Origin: Prauserella isguenensis
Lineage (GTDB): Bacteria; Actinomycetota; Actinomycetes; Mycobacteriales; Pseudonocardiaceae
Reading direction: 5' to 3'
DNA length: 45,467 bases
Assembly (NCBI RefSeq): GCF_014191605.1
Contig: NZ_JACHWU010000011.1
Coordinates: forward strand, 1 to 45,467
Shown: one piece after another, positions 7,529 to 14,562 of the stretch
Layout: each line of letters opens with the position of its first letter
Numbering within the stretch: position 1 is the stretch's first letter
Made by a program: the position numbers and the translations under genes
Notes under the pieces: generated by a model
What the model was told of the DNA's origin: nothing
What the model saw: the letters and a program-made list of their open reading frames with translations, nothing else
Database searches by the model: none

Positions 7529-8392
7529 CCCGCTGGCCACACCACCGCCGGGCGTATAACGACCTACACGGTGCTGCTATGGGGTGCGGCCTGGTCGAGA
7601 GTTCCTGTCGGTTCATACCGCGGGAACTCCCGGAGTCACGGGTAGCTACCTGTGTCACGGCCGGTAGTCATCTGGCGTGGTTACCTCACGTCGCCTCACA
7701 GAATCTGAGGTGACCGCGGCCCGGTCCCTACGCGTGCGCGTGCCCGCGCGCACGCGTAGGGACGCCGGTTACCCGGCTGTGCGCGCCGCCTCGTGAGGCG
7801 ATGATGAGGCAAATGAGGCGAGTACCGAGAGTAAGGCGTGGGGGACGCCGGACCCTTCTGCCACACCCGCCGCCTCCGGCGCCAGGATCGAGAACCGTGC
7901 GACGACGTCCTGGTCGGTGCGCAGCTCGTGATGACTGCTCCCCCGGGCCTGTCCAGCCACGTCGGTCAGTGCGCGCAGGCGGCGATGTGAGGCCCCGAGC
8001 GCGACACCTCATGAGTGAGATGCCCGTTCCGAACCGGATCGCGTGCTCGCGCGCGAACCGTCAGATGCACGCCTTCGTCTGCGGGCTCGCGCCGGCGACG
8101 CCGACCCCGTGCACGAGCGAGACTCCCGCGCACAGGGGCGCGCACAGCACGAACACGTGCCCGCGTGTCGAGGGCGTGCACAACCCGTGCAGACCCCGGG
8201 CCGAGGCCGCGCACTGGACCCCGCACGGTCGCCTGCACACCCCGCGCATAACCCGTGCAACTCGCAGGTCAGGCACCGTGCGCGGGGGCGCGCTACGTGC
8301 GCACGGCGCTCATTGAGGCCCCGTGCGTGAAGTGCTGACAACCCGCGCAGTCGAAACGGCAGGCGATGTGGTGACAGCTGGCGTCGACAGGG
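7529..8392. other. 864-bp non-coding region with hairpins and iteron-like repeats (candidate origin or partition region)
   Basis: No convincing gene; reading frames here are Arg/Pro-rich artefacts. Visible structure: a 17-bp hairpin (7724-7763); GCCTCA/TGAGGC motifs at 7692-7698, 7794-7799, 7805-7810 and 7814-7819 plus the palindrome CGCCTC-GT-GAGGCG (7787-7800); TGAGGCCCCG at 7988-7997 and 8314-8323; and ACAACCCGTGCAG-like repeats at 8180-8192, 8248-8260 and 8338-8350. It lies between dnaB and the 3' end of parB, where plasmid origins or incompatibility loci often sit. Confidence 0.55.
7724..7763. terminator. 17-bp perfect hairpin downstream of dnaB
   Basis: GTCCCTACGCGTGCGCG (7724-7740) is perfectly inverted at 7747-7763 with a 6-nt loop (TGCCCG). 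It lies 195 nt after dnaB. No T run follows, so it may be a factor-dependent terminator or a structural origin element rather than a classical terminator. Confidence 0.5.
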
Positions 8393-9232
8393 TTAGTCGG
8401 TCAGCAATACGACCACGGCTTGAAGTTCGGCTGCGTCGAGATGTGTCTTCAAGTCGTTGGCGATCTGCTCGGGCGATTTCAAGGGCACAGTCCGAGGGCG
8501 CTTGGGCGGCCGCTCCGATGCGGGGGTGTTTACCGGGTAAACACCCCCAACCTCGGCACGCCCGCTTTCGGAGGTGATCTCCGCCGGACCCGCCGGACTG
8601 GTGCCCTCCTGCTGAATCCGCTCCCACTCCGCGGTCTGCTCCCCCGGCGGCAGCTTGGCCACGCGCCGTGCGTCCGCCAGTCCCAGTTGACCCGACTCGA
8701 GCGCCGCCTTGAGTGAATCCTCCAGCTCGAGCAGCGCGAGCCGCTGCGAGACGAACCCGTTCGTTTTCGAGATGCGTTTGGCGACTGCGCGTTGGGACCC
8801 ATGGCGGTCCACGAGCAGCCGGATCGCCTCGGCTTCGCGCAGCGGCGGGAGCGCCTCACGGTGGATGTTCTCCACCAGTACCGACTCGTCGAGCGCTTCC
8901 TCTCGTCCGAGGTGGTCGACGACATGCACCGGCACCTTCTCGAGGCCGGCCTTCTGCGCAGCAGCCAGGCGCCGGTTGCCGTTGACCACGACCCAGTCGT
9001 GTGCGCCCACGTCGTGCTCGTGGTCCGGGTAGTGCGTCAGGAACACCTCGTAGCGCACCACCCCCAGGGGCTGGAGTACGCCGACCTCGCTGAGCGACTC
9101 GGCCAACTCCCCTACGTCGTCGTAGTCGGTGCGGGGGTTGCGCGGGTTGTGCGCGATCGAAGTGACCGGGACCGTCGACGGCGTCGTCGTCTGAGGCTGG
9201 GCGGACCCTGAAATTCCGCGGCGGCCACCCAT
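8393..9232 (-). CDS. parB: ParB-family partition protein
   Basis: 279 aa. The ParB N-terminal domain is clear: NPRNPRTDYDDVGELAESL, the GVLQPLGV motif, the nucleotide-binding NGNRRLAAAQKAG segment (the GERR motif of CTP-binding ParBs) and ENIHREALPPLREAEAIRLL, followed by the HTH QRAVAKRISKTNGFVSQRLA. ATG 9232 overlaps the parA stop by one base (TGATG), so the two are co-translated. ParB binds parS and with ParA segregates low-copy DNA. Residues about 229-237 (GGVYPVNTP) are encoded by a perfect 27-nt palindrome that recurs outside the gene, so parB may carry a centromere site in its own coding sequence. Confidence 0.92.
   Translation of the reverse strand: MGGRRGISGSAQPQTTTPSTVPVTSIAHNPRNPRTDYDDVGELAESLSEVGVLQPLGVVRYEVFLTHYPDHEHDVGAHDWVVVNGNRRLAAAQKAGLEKVPVHVVDHLGREEALDESVLVENIHREALPPLREAEAIRLLVDRHGSQRAVAKRISKTNGFVSQRLALLELEDSLKAALESGQLGLADARRVAKLPPGEQTAEWERIQQEGTSPAGPAEITSESGRAEVGGVYPVNTPASERPPKRPRTVPLKSPEQIANDLKTHLDAAELQAVVVLLTD
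8522..8548. promoter_or_regulatory. parS-like palindrome, copy 1 (inside parB)
   Basis: A 27-nt perfect palindrome centred on 8535: GGGGGTGTTTACC-G-GGTAAACACCCCC. The 19-nt core GTGTTTACC-G-GGTAAACAC recurs at 10013, 10052 and 12048. Family knowledge: ParB proteins bind 14-16-bp palindromes near parAB. This one differs from the chromosomal parS consensus, as expected for a plasmid ParB. Confidence 0.65.
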
Positions 9233-9909
9233 CAGGACACCTGCCCGCCGTAGCCGAGCTCCAAGGCGAGCATCAGGAAGTCGTTGCGCGCCTCGGTCGC
9301 TGTCCGGTTGCTTGAGTACTGCGTGGCGACCTTGCCCTCGGCGGCTGCCACGGTGTGCAGCTTGAACCGGCGCAGGATGGTGTTGGTGTAGGCCAGACCC
9401 TGCTGGTCCAGCCACTGGGTCAGCGCGTCGATGTCGAGGTGGCCATCGCGCCGGTCCCACAGATTGCGCACCACCCGATACGGAAGCCCCTTGGGCTGGA
9501 TCAGATCCAGCACCGTCCGTTCGGTCGGCCCGTAGGACAACGGCTCCGGGATCACCGGGACGATGGCGTCAGTGGCCACTTCCAGCGCACGCGAGAGCAC
9601 CGCTGGCCGCGCGAGCGACCCGGGCGCGTCGATGAAGATGTGGTCGTACTCCTCGAGCTTGTCGAGTTTGGCAACCTCGTCGGGCTGGTCGTCGACTTGG
9701 TCGTAGTCGAACGGGAGCTGTTGCCCGTCGACCCGCTCGGCCCACCACACGGCCGAACCCTGTGGGTCGATGGAGGCGACCAGAACTGGTGGTTTCGCGG
9801 GGTCGCCGCCCAGGGTTTGTGAAACGACGGCGGCCAGGTTGACCGCGAGCGTGGTCTTACCCACCCCGCCCTTCTGAGAGATGACGAGATGGACCTGCGG
9901 TTGAGTCAT
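9232..9909 (-). CDS. parA: ParA-family partition ATPase
   Basis: 225 aa. Deviant Walker A KGGVGKTTLAVNLA near the N terminus, Walker A' segment ASIDPQGSAVWWAERV, and HIFIDAPG as the Walker B region identify a small (type Ib-like) ParA without an N-terminal DNA-binding domain. ATG 9909 has GGAGG at 9916-9920. ParA ATPases form a nucleoid-bound gradient that moves ParB-parS complexes. The gene is the first of a two-gene operon with parB; two parS-like palindromes lie 100-160 bp upstream of its start, where ParB could also repress the operon. Confidence 0.93.
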   Translation of the reverse strand: MTQPQVHLVISQKGGVGKTTLAVNLAAVVSQTLGGDPAKPPVLVASIDPQGSAVWWAERVDGQQLPFDYDQVDDQPDEVAKLDKLEEYDHIFIDAPGSLARPAVLSRALEVATDAIVPVIPEPLSYGPTERTVLDLIQPKGLPYRVVRNLWDRRDGHLDIDALTQWLDQQGLAYTNTILRRFKLHTVAAAEGKVATQYSSNRTATEARNDFLMLALELGYGGQVS

Positions 9910-10012
9910 GAAAGACCTCCGTGTGCTTCCCCGAATCGGGTACTTCGGATCGCCGCTCAGCCTGCCATGCGGCACCCCGCAGCTCGAGCATTGGTCCACG
10001 CCGCGCGTCGGT

Positions 10013-10031
10013 GTGTTTACGCGGTAAACAC
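10013..10031. promoter_or_regulatory. parS-like palindrome, copy 2 (upstream of parA)
   Basis: GTGTTTAC-GCG-GTAAACAC, 8-bp perfect arms around 10022. Flanking CGCGCGTCG (10002-10010) and CGACGCGCG (10032-10040) are also inverted, extending the dyad with a 2-nt insertion. It lies between parA and tnpB, in the probable par promoter. Confidence 0.65.
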
Positions 10032-10051
10032 CGACGCGCGCGGCGCGTCGA

Positions 10052-10070
10052 GTGTTTACCGCGTAAACGC
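10052..10070. promoter_or_regulatory. parS-like palindrome, copy 3
   Basis: GTGTTTAC-CGC-GTAAACGC, one mismatch in the right arm, centre 10061, 39 bp from copy 2. Paired sites about four helical turns apart suit cooperative ParB loading. Confidence 0.6.
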
Positions 10071-10178
10071 AGCCGACCCCTCGTCTCCCCCGTCAGGTGT
10101 ACAGGGTTTTGTCAGGGGGCCCGGTTACGGTCCAGACGTTCCAGCGGAGACCCGCCAGATCAGGGAGGGGTGGGCAGC

Positions 10179-11681
10179 GTGGCTGAGCAGGCGGCACCCG
10201 GGCGCCGGCATCGCGCATACCGGTTCACCCTCGACCCCACGCCAGCTCAGGCCGCGGTACTTACCGCGCACGCCGACGCCGCCCGCTGGGCCTTCAACTT
10301 CGCCCTGGCCCAGAAGAGGGCGGCGAACCAGGCCTGGCGACTCCAGATCGCCGAGCTTGTGACGCTCGGCTTCGACGAGAAGACCGCCCGCAGGACGGCG
10401 GTGAAGATCCCGACCGCAGCCGAAGTGGCACGCCGGTGGACCGCGTGGCGCGAGGACCCGGCCGCCGACTCATGGCGCGGCGGGATCTGCCCCTGGTGGC
10501 GCGGAATCAACCGGTTCGCGTTCTCCTCCGGATTCCGCGACGCCGACCAGGCGTGGTCGAACTGGATGTCCAGCCTCGCCGGAACCCGCGCCGGCCGCGG
10601 GGTCGGCGAGCCACGGTTCAAACGCAAGGGCCGGGCGACGCCGTCGTTCCGGCTGCACCACGACGTTAAGAAGCCGACCATTCGCCCGGACGGGTACCGC
10701 CGTCTGCGGATGCCGAACATCGGCGCTGTTCGCCTGCACGGCTCGTGCAAGAGGATGGTGCGCGCGCTCGACCGGGGCGGGCGAGTGCAGTCGGTGACGT
10801 GCAGCCGCCGCGGCCATCGGTGGTACGTCTCGGTGCTCGTCGACGAGCCCGACCTCACGCCCGGCCGCGAGACCCAGGCCGGCCCCTCGCACCGCCAGAA
10901 AGCGGCCGGGCGGATCGGAGTGGACCTGGGCACGAAGGCGCTGGCGGCTCTGTCCGAACCCGTCGGCGGGCTGTCCGACGAACACGGCCTCGTCGCCAAC
11001 CCGCGGCACCTCAAGAAGGCACGGCGCCGGCTGGTGCGCACCCAGCGGCAAATGTCGCGCCGCGTCGGCCCCGACAAGCGCACCGGACAGGAGCCGTCGA
11101 ACCGGTGGAAACGCGCCCGCGCCCGCCTGTCGAAGATCCAGCGGGAGGTCACCGAACAACGCGCCTCGCACCTGCACTGGATCACCAAGACCCTGGCCAC
11201 GTCCTACGCCGAGGTCGCGATCGAGGATCTGAACGTGGCCGGCATGACCCGCTCGGCCAAGGGCGACGCCGCGGCGCCGGGGCGGAACGTGCGCGCGAAG
11301 ACCGGACTGAACCGGTCAGTACTGGACGCGGCGCCGGGCGAGTTCCGCCGCCAACTCGACTACAAGACTCCCTGGTACGGCTCACAGGTCGCGGTGTGCG
11401 ACCGGTGGGCACCGACCAGCAAGACATGCTCGGCATGTGGGGCAGTGAAAGCCAAACTGGCCCTGTCCGAGCGGGTCTACACCTGCGACCACTGCGGGTT
11501 CACGTGTGATCGGGACATCAACGCGGCGCGCAACATCGCCGCGATGGCCGTCCCCGTCGACCCTGGAGGAGGGCGACGAGAAACCGCGCGTGGAGCGGAC
11601 GTAAGTCCACCGCCGGCCTCGTGTCGGGGTGGCAGTCCGCAGCGAAGCGCGCAGCCCCAGCAGCACGCTGGGGCACCGTAG
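10179..11681 (+). CDS. tnpB: TnpB (IS200/IS605-type OrfB) RNA-guided nuclease, stand-alone
   Basis: 500 aa from GTG 10179 (AGGGAGG at 10162-10168). The N-terminal HTH begins RAYRFTLDPTPAQAAVLTAH. All three RuvC acidic residues are present: D249 in GVDLGTKA, E349 in AIEDLNVAGM and D446 in CDRDINAARNIA. The zinc knuckle is intact (CSACG ... CDHCG). TnpB proteins are RNA-guided DNA nucleases that keep their IS in place and are the ancestors of Cas12. No TnpA transposase is present, so the element can move only if TnpA is supplied elsewhere. The stop codon lies within a hairpin typical of the element's right end. The CRISPR-like array begins 75 nt downstream. The frame is open upstream to 9921, but that part covers the two parS-like sites and is unlikely to be translated. 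Confidence 0.88.
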   Translation: MAEQAAPGRRHRAYRFTLDPTPAQAAVLTAHADAARWAFNFALAQKRAANQAWRLQIAELVTLGFDEKTARRTAVKIPTAAEVARRWTAWREDPAADSWRGGICPWWRGINRFAFSSGFRDADQAWSNWMSSLAGTRAGRGVGEPRFKRKGRATPSFRLHHDVKKPTIRPDGYRRLRMPNIGAVRLHGSCKRMVRALDRGGRVQSVTCSRRGHRWYVSVLVDEPDLTPGRETQAGPSHRQKAAGRIGVDLGTKALAALSEPVGGLSDEHGLVANPRHLKKARRRLVRTQRQMSRRVGPDKRTGQEPSNRWKRARARLSKIQREVTEQRASHLHWITKTLATSYAEVAIEDLNVAGMTRSAKGDAAAPGRNVRAKTGLNRSVLDAAPGEFRRQLDYKTPWYGSQVAVCDRWAPTSKTCSACGAVKAKLALSERVYTCDHCGFTCDRDINAARNIAAMAVPVDPGGGRRETARGADVSPPPASCRGGSPQRSAQPQQHAGAP

Positions 11682-11700
11682 GAGAGCGATCTCCTACTCA
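11590..11700 (+). ncRNA. Candidate omega (reRNA) guide-RNA scaffold at the tnpB 3' end
   Basis: Family knowledge: the TnpB guide RNA is made from the 3' end of tnpB and the element's right end, and its guide is the flanking DNA. Here GCCCCAGC (11654-11661) pairs with GCTGGGGC (11667-11674), and GTAGGAGA (11678-11685) pairs with TCTCCTAC (11690-11697) around a GCGA tetraloop; the tnpB TAG lies in that stem. The 3' part of tnpB from about 11570 is unlike protein (SPPPASCRGGSPQRSAQ), as expected if RNA structure dominates. The right boundary near 11700 is a guess, so the guide would be about 11701-11720. Confidence 0.5.
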
Positions 11701-11756
11701 CCCCCGACCTAACTCCATAGCGGGGATACCGCCGGTATGAGCACAGGTCAGCAAGC

Positions 11757-12022
11757 GTGCTCCCCGCGCAAGCGGGGGTGATCCCAGGCGAGACGTACGG
11801 TTACCGGCCGGTCACGCGTGCTCCCCGCGCAAGCGGGGTGATCCGTGCCACGCGTTGTAGGCGCTGGCGCTGGCGCTGGCGCTGATGCCGATGCCGTGCT
11901 CCCCGCGCGAGCGGGGGTGATCCCACACACCGGAGGCGCCGCCTCCCGATACCGATGTGCTCCCCGCGCGAGCGGGGGTGATCGGCAGCCCACAGCAGGG
12001 GCTCCCCGCGCGAGCGGGCGGG
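11757..12022 (+). CRISPR. Small degenerate type I-E-like CRISPR array, five repeats
   Basis: 29-nt repeat beginning GTGCTCCCCGCGCAAGCGGG and ending GGTGATCCC, the hairpin type of I-E systems. Copies: 11757-11785; 11818-11845 (one G lost); 11896-11924; 11957-11985 (ends ATCGG); and a decayed fifth at about 11999-12022. Spacers are 32 nt (11786-11817), 50 nt (11846-11895, holding an expanded GGCGCT run), 32 nt (11925-11956) and 13 nt (11986-11998). Repeats 1-2 read GCAAGC in the loop, 3-5 GCGAGC. Decay at the right end suggests the leader side is on the left, next to tnpB. No cas gene is in the window, so the array would depend on host Cas proteins. Confidence 0.85.
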
Positions 12023-12044
12023 GTGGTTCTGCGCCAGTGCGCGC

Positions 12045-12069
12045 CGGGTGTTTACCGAGTAAACACCCG
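12045..12069. promoter_or_regulatory. parS-like palindrome, copy 4 (after the CRISPR array)
   Basis: CGGGTGTTTAC-CGA-GTAAACACCCG, 11-bp perfect arms around 12057, about 25 bp after the last CRISPR repeat and 100 bp before a Nudix gene. It shares the GTGTTTAC/GTAAACAC core with three sites around parAB. Confidence 0.6.
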
Positions 12070-12171
12070 CTGTCGGTGAGGGTGCCGTAGTCGGGTTCTC
12101 CGTGCGCCACGATTGGTGGACTTCGGATCGAGTTGCTGTGTCGGGGCAGTGTTGCAGGCAGGGTCGGCTGC

Positions 12172-12774
12172 ATGACTAGCGAGAGGCCGAGGATCCGTCC
12201 GTTGGGTGCCTACGAGCCGGGGGAGCGGCAGGTGGATGCGTCGTGGACGGTGCATCGCTCGCGGACGGCGTATGACGGGTCGCCGTGGCTGCGGGTGGAC
12301 ATGGTCGATGTGAGTGCGCCGAACGAGGATCGGTTCGAGCACGCGGCGATCTGGGTGCCGGATGCGGCGGTGGCGTTGATCGTCGACGAGCAGCGCCGGG
12401 CGGTGTTGATGCTGCGGCGGCAGCGGTGGGTGATCGGCCGGGATGGCTATGAGCTGCTCGGCGGGTTGGTCGATGACGGCGAGGACCCTGGGGACACTGC
12501 GCGGAGGGAGGCGCTCGAGGAGAGTGGTCACGTGCCGCGTGGGGCGGGGCGGCATTTGCTGACGGTGCATCCGATGCCGGGTCTGGTCGACAGTGCCATG
12601 CACGTCTACCTCTGGGATGAGGGTGCCGAGCAGGTGGGGGATCCGTCGGATCCGCATGAGGCGGGCACGGTGGAGTGGGTGCCGCTGGATCGGGTCGATG
12701 AGCTCGCCGACGGTGGTCAACTGTTGGGGGCGACCACGGCGGTGGCGCTGTATCGGTACTTGGCGTTGCGTTAG
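12172..12774 (+). CDS. Nudix hydrolase (ADP-ribose pyrophosphatase-like)
   Basis: 200 aa. The Nudix box GGLVDDGEDPGDTARREALEESGH matches GX5EX7REUXEEXGU except for the final hydrophobic position. The preceding strand AVALIVDEQRRAVLMLRRQR and N-terminal leader of about 60 residues resemble the ADP-sugar pyrophosphatase branch, which hydrolyses ADP-ribose and similar nucleotides. ATG 12172 was chosen because it lies just after GGCAGGG and gives a normal N terminus. The gene converges on the minus-strand cluster: its TAG overlaps the TAA of the GNAT gene at 12771. Substrate unproven. Confidence 0.8.
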   Translation: MTSERPRIRPLGAYEPGERQVDASWTVHRSRTAYDGSPWLRVDMVDVSAPNEDRFEHAAIWVPDAAVALIVDEQRRAVLMLRRQRWVIGRDGYELLGGLVDDGEDPGDTARREALEESGHVPRGAGRHLLTVHPMPGLVDSAMHVYLWDEGAEQVGDPSDPHEAGTVEWVPLDRVDELADGGQLLGATTAVALYRYLALR

Positions 12775-13214
12775 GGCTCGAGGGCGGCGGCGCGGCGCAT
12801 GTGGGCGCAGTAGGCCGGCTGGTGCGGCAGGTTCGGGGCGACGGCGGCCCAGAACGCGGCCGCGCCGGCGGTGTCGACGCGGGTGGTGGACCAGGCGTAT
12901 CCGGTGCCGCGGCGCAGGGCAGCGGTGACGAGGGCGCGTCCGTGGCCGCGGCGCCGGTGGGGCGGGTCGGTGCGGACGTGCTCGATCACTCCGCGGTGGC
13001 AGGTGTGGCAGACGGCGAGGTCGAGGTCCGCGACGATGCCGTGCGGTGCGGTGTGGAGCTCGATGCGGCCGAGGCCTGCCTCGAGGTCGGGCGGGAGCGT
13101 GACCAGCTGCGCGTCGCGCCGGGGCACGTTGGGGGTGTGCGGTACTGGGGGCACGTATCGAGTGTGCGCCTGGCGGGGCGGTGTCGCGGCTGGTGCGGGG
13201 GTCGTGCCGGTCAC
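12771..13214 (-). CDS. Small GNAT-like protein with conserved Cys pair
   Basis: 147 aa, GTG start overlapping the upstream stop (GTGA). The GNAT acetyl-CoA motif is seen in EHVRTDPPHRRRGHGRALV. LAVCHTCHRGVIEHV carries a CxxC pair just before the binding loop, and the C terminus reads RRGTGYAWSTTRVDTAGAAA followed by YCAHMRRA. The same order of features occurs in the longer protein at 15607-16251 (CGPC, then EEHRRLGYGRLL, then GPGYRWS and CTDMRRA), so the two are paralogues. The Cys pair suggests metal binding or a structural link. The acyl acceptor is unknown; location at the end of an operon with a DNA ligase hints at a role with DNA or a DNA-bound protein (inference). Confidence 0.6.
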   Translation of the reverse strand: MTGTTPAPAATPPRQAHTRYVPPVPHTPNVPRRDAQLVTLPPDLEAGLGRIELHTAPHGIVADLDLAVCHTCHRGVIEHVRTDPPHRRRGHGRALVTAALRRGTGYAWSTTRVDTAGAAAFWAAVAPNLPHQPAYCAHMRRAAALEP

Positions 13215-13540
13215 GTGTTCTCGCGCTCGCCGCGTCGTGTGCTGCGGCGCCGCACCAGGTGGAGCGGCACGTAGTGGGTGACGGTGGTCTGGTGCTGGCC
13301 GTCGCCGGTCCATAGCGGGTAGGTCACGAGCACGAGCATGCCGGCATCGGCCCGCGGGATCGTCTCTCTTGCCAGTCCCGGAACCTCGGTGTCGATACGC
13401 AGGCCCTGCTCGGCATCGCCCGGGGTGTCGTCGGTGGGGCCGATCGGTAGCAGCTGGCGGAGCTGTATCCATACCGGCCAGGGTGGGTCGAATGTGCGTA
13501 CCGACCGCGGAGGTGCGGCGGTGTCGTGTTCCGCAGCCAC
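13211..13540 (-). CDS. Hypothetical protein between GNAT and HhH-like genes
   Basis: 109 aa from GTG 13540; an upstream TTG at 13576 would give 121 aa, and neither has a good ribosome site, so the start is uncertain. It has beta-rich, charged sequence (VWIQLRQLLPIGPTD, AGMLVLVTYPLWTGDGQHQ, VTHYVPLHLVRRR) with no motif I recognise. The stop overlaps the GTG of the following GNAT gene, which supports real translation. The basic C terminus (RRRSTRRGERENT) could contact nucleic acid, but that is speculation. Confidence 0.5.
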   Translation of the reverse strand: MAAEHDTAAPPRSVRTFDPPWPVWIQLRQLLPIGPTDDTPGDAEQGLRIDTEVPGLARETIPRADAGMLVLVTYPLWTGDGQHQTTVTHYVPLHLVRRRSTRRGERENT

Positions 13541-13758
13541 CCCGTAAGTCGAACATGCGTTCGCTACTTGGGGCAACGTGACGTGTGGTGCGCCTCAGCT
13601 GGGTACATGAAGCGACGGCTCGTGGCGGCGATCTCTGTCGTGCCGTGCGCGATGTGGGGTGGTGCGGTGTCGAGCTGCTCAGCGGTCTGCGGGCTGTCGG
13701 CGGCAGGATGTGGGGCAAGAGCCGGGCGTGGCGGGCCGCCGATGCGGCGGGGTGGTTG

Positions 13759-14523
13759 TTATCCGCGGAGTACGGTCAGGCGCAGGACACAGGCGTAGGG
13801 TTCGGCGTCGCCGTCGAGGTCGGTGGGGGAGTAGTCGTAGTCCACGCCGACCAGGCCATGCGCCGGGTGCTGGGCGAGCCATCGGCTCGCTTCGGCGAAC
13901 AGCGCTTCGTCGCTGGTGGCGCGCAGGGTGACCATCTCGACCTGCGATTCCACGGCCACGACGTCGACCGAGTCCTCACGGCGGGTCGGGGTGGACTCGC
14001 CACCGGTGGTCGCGGGATGGGGCCGGGGTCCGGGGATGACCTCCCGCAGTCGGGCCAGATGGGTCTCGCCCATGCCGCGCATTTCCCGCAGGGCCGCGTC
14101 GGGTACCAGGGCGACCTGCTCGACGTAGCGGAAGTGGCGGCGCCACAGCAGGTTCCACACTTTCAGCGGCAACAGATCTTCTTTTGCGGCCAACGGTTCG
14201 GGCTCGTCGGGAAGCGTCGGTGCGCCCCAGCCCTCGAACCCCTCGGCCAGCAGGTTGTGCACCTGGTCGACGAGCGCACCCACACCCACCGGCAAGACCA
14301 GTGCGGGCCGGAGGCAGTACAGATCAACGCGCGCCTGCGGGTCTCGGCTCCCGCGGCGCTGACCCTCGCCGGGCGGAGTGAAGGCCAACAGCGACACGGT
14401 GCGGGTGCGGCCACGCGCCAGGCGCGCCAGCGCACCGCGCAGCGCCTCTCCAACGGTCGAACCGACGGGCTCGGGGTCGAGAACAGGGAGTTCGCCGTTG
14501 AGGCGGTACTCGTAGTCACTCAC
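13759..14523 (-). CDS. Protein with an RNA-polymerase-alpha-CTD-like helix-hairpin-helix segment
   Basis: 254 aa from GTG 14523 (GTG 14544 is possible). I do not recognise the N-terminal 110 residues. Residues about 120-165 (LKVWNLLWRRHFRYVEQVAL, PDAALREMRGMGETHLARLR) follow the pattern of the alpha C-terminal domain of RNA polymerase: a first helix, a hydrophobic turn, then a helix-hairpin-helix with a GMG turn. Such folds bind DNA or transcription factors. A hydrophilic linker and a C-terminal domain (VEMVTLRATSDEALFAEASR) follow. The gene lies 40 nt downstream of the DNA ligase gene on the same strand. Role unknown; a DNA-binding partner of the ligase is one possibility. Confidence 0.6.
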   Translation of the reverse strand: MSDYEYRLNGELPVLDPEPVGSTVGEALRGALARLARGRTRTVSLLAFTPPGEGQRRGSRDPQARVDLYCLRPALVLPVGVGALVDQVHNLLAEGFEGWGAPTLPDEPEPLAAKEDLLPLKVWNLLWRRHFRYVEQVALVPDAALREMRGMGETHLARLREVIPGPRPHPATTGGESTPTRREDSVDVVAVESQVEMVTLRATSDEALFAEASRWLAQHPAHGLVGVDYDYSPTDLDGDAEPYACVLRLTVLRG

Positions 14524-14562
14524 CCGGCCAGCGTGCCAGCCCACCCCGGACCGCCGGCCGGA

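Noticed and set aside
7801-8316. 171-codon open frame in the gap after dnaB
   Set aside because: Its product is Arg/Pro/Thr-rich without any fold-like pattern, overlaps iteron-like repeats, and lacks a ribosome site. High-GC DNA produces such frames by chance.
9921-10178. 86-codon upstream extension of tnpB
   Set aside because: It covers two parS-like palindromes and the parA promoter; GTG 10179 has a ribosome site and starts at the family-typical N terminus.
9700-11760. Complete IS605-type element with tnpA and defined ends
   Set aside because: No TnpA frame is present and I cannot define the left end; only tnpB and a probable right-end hairpin are supported.
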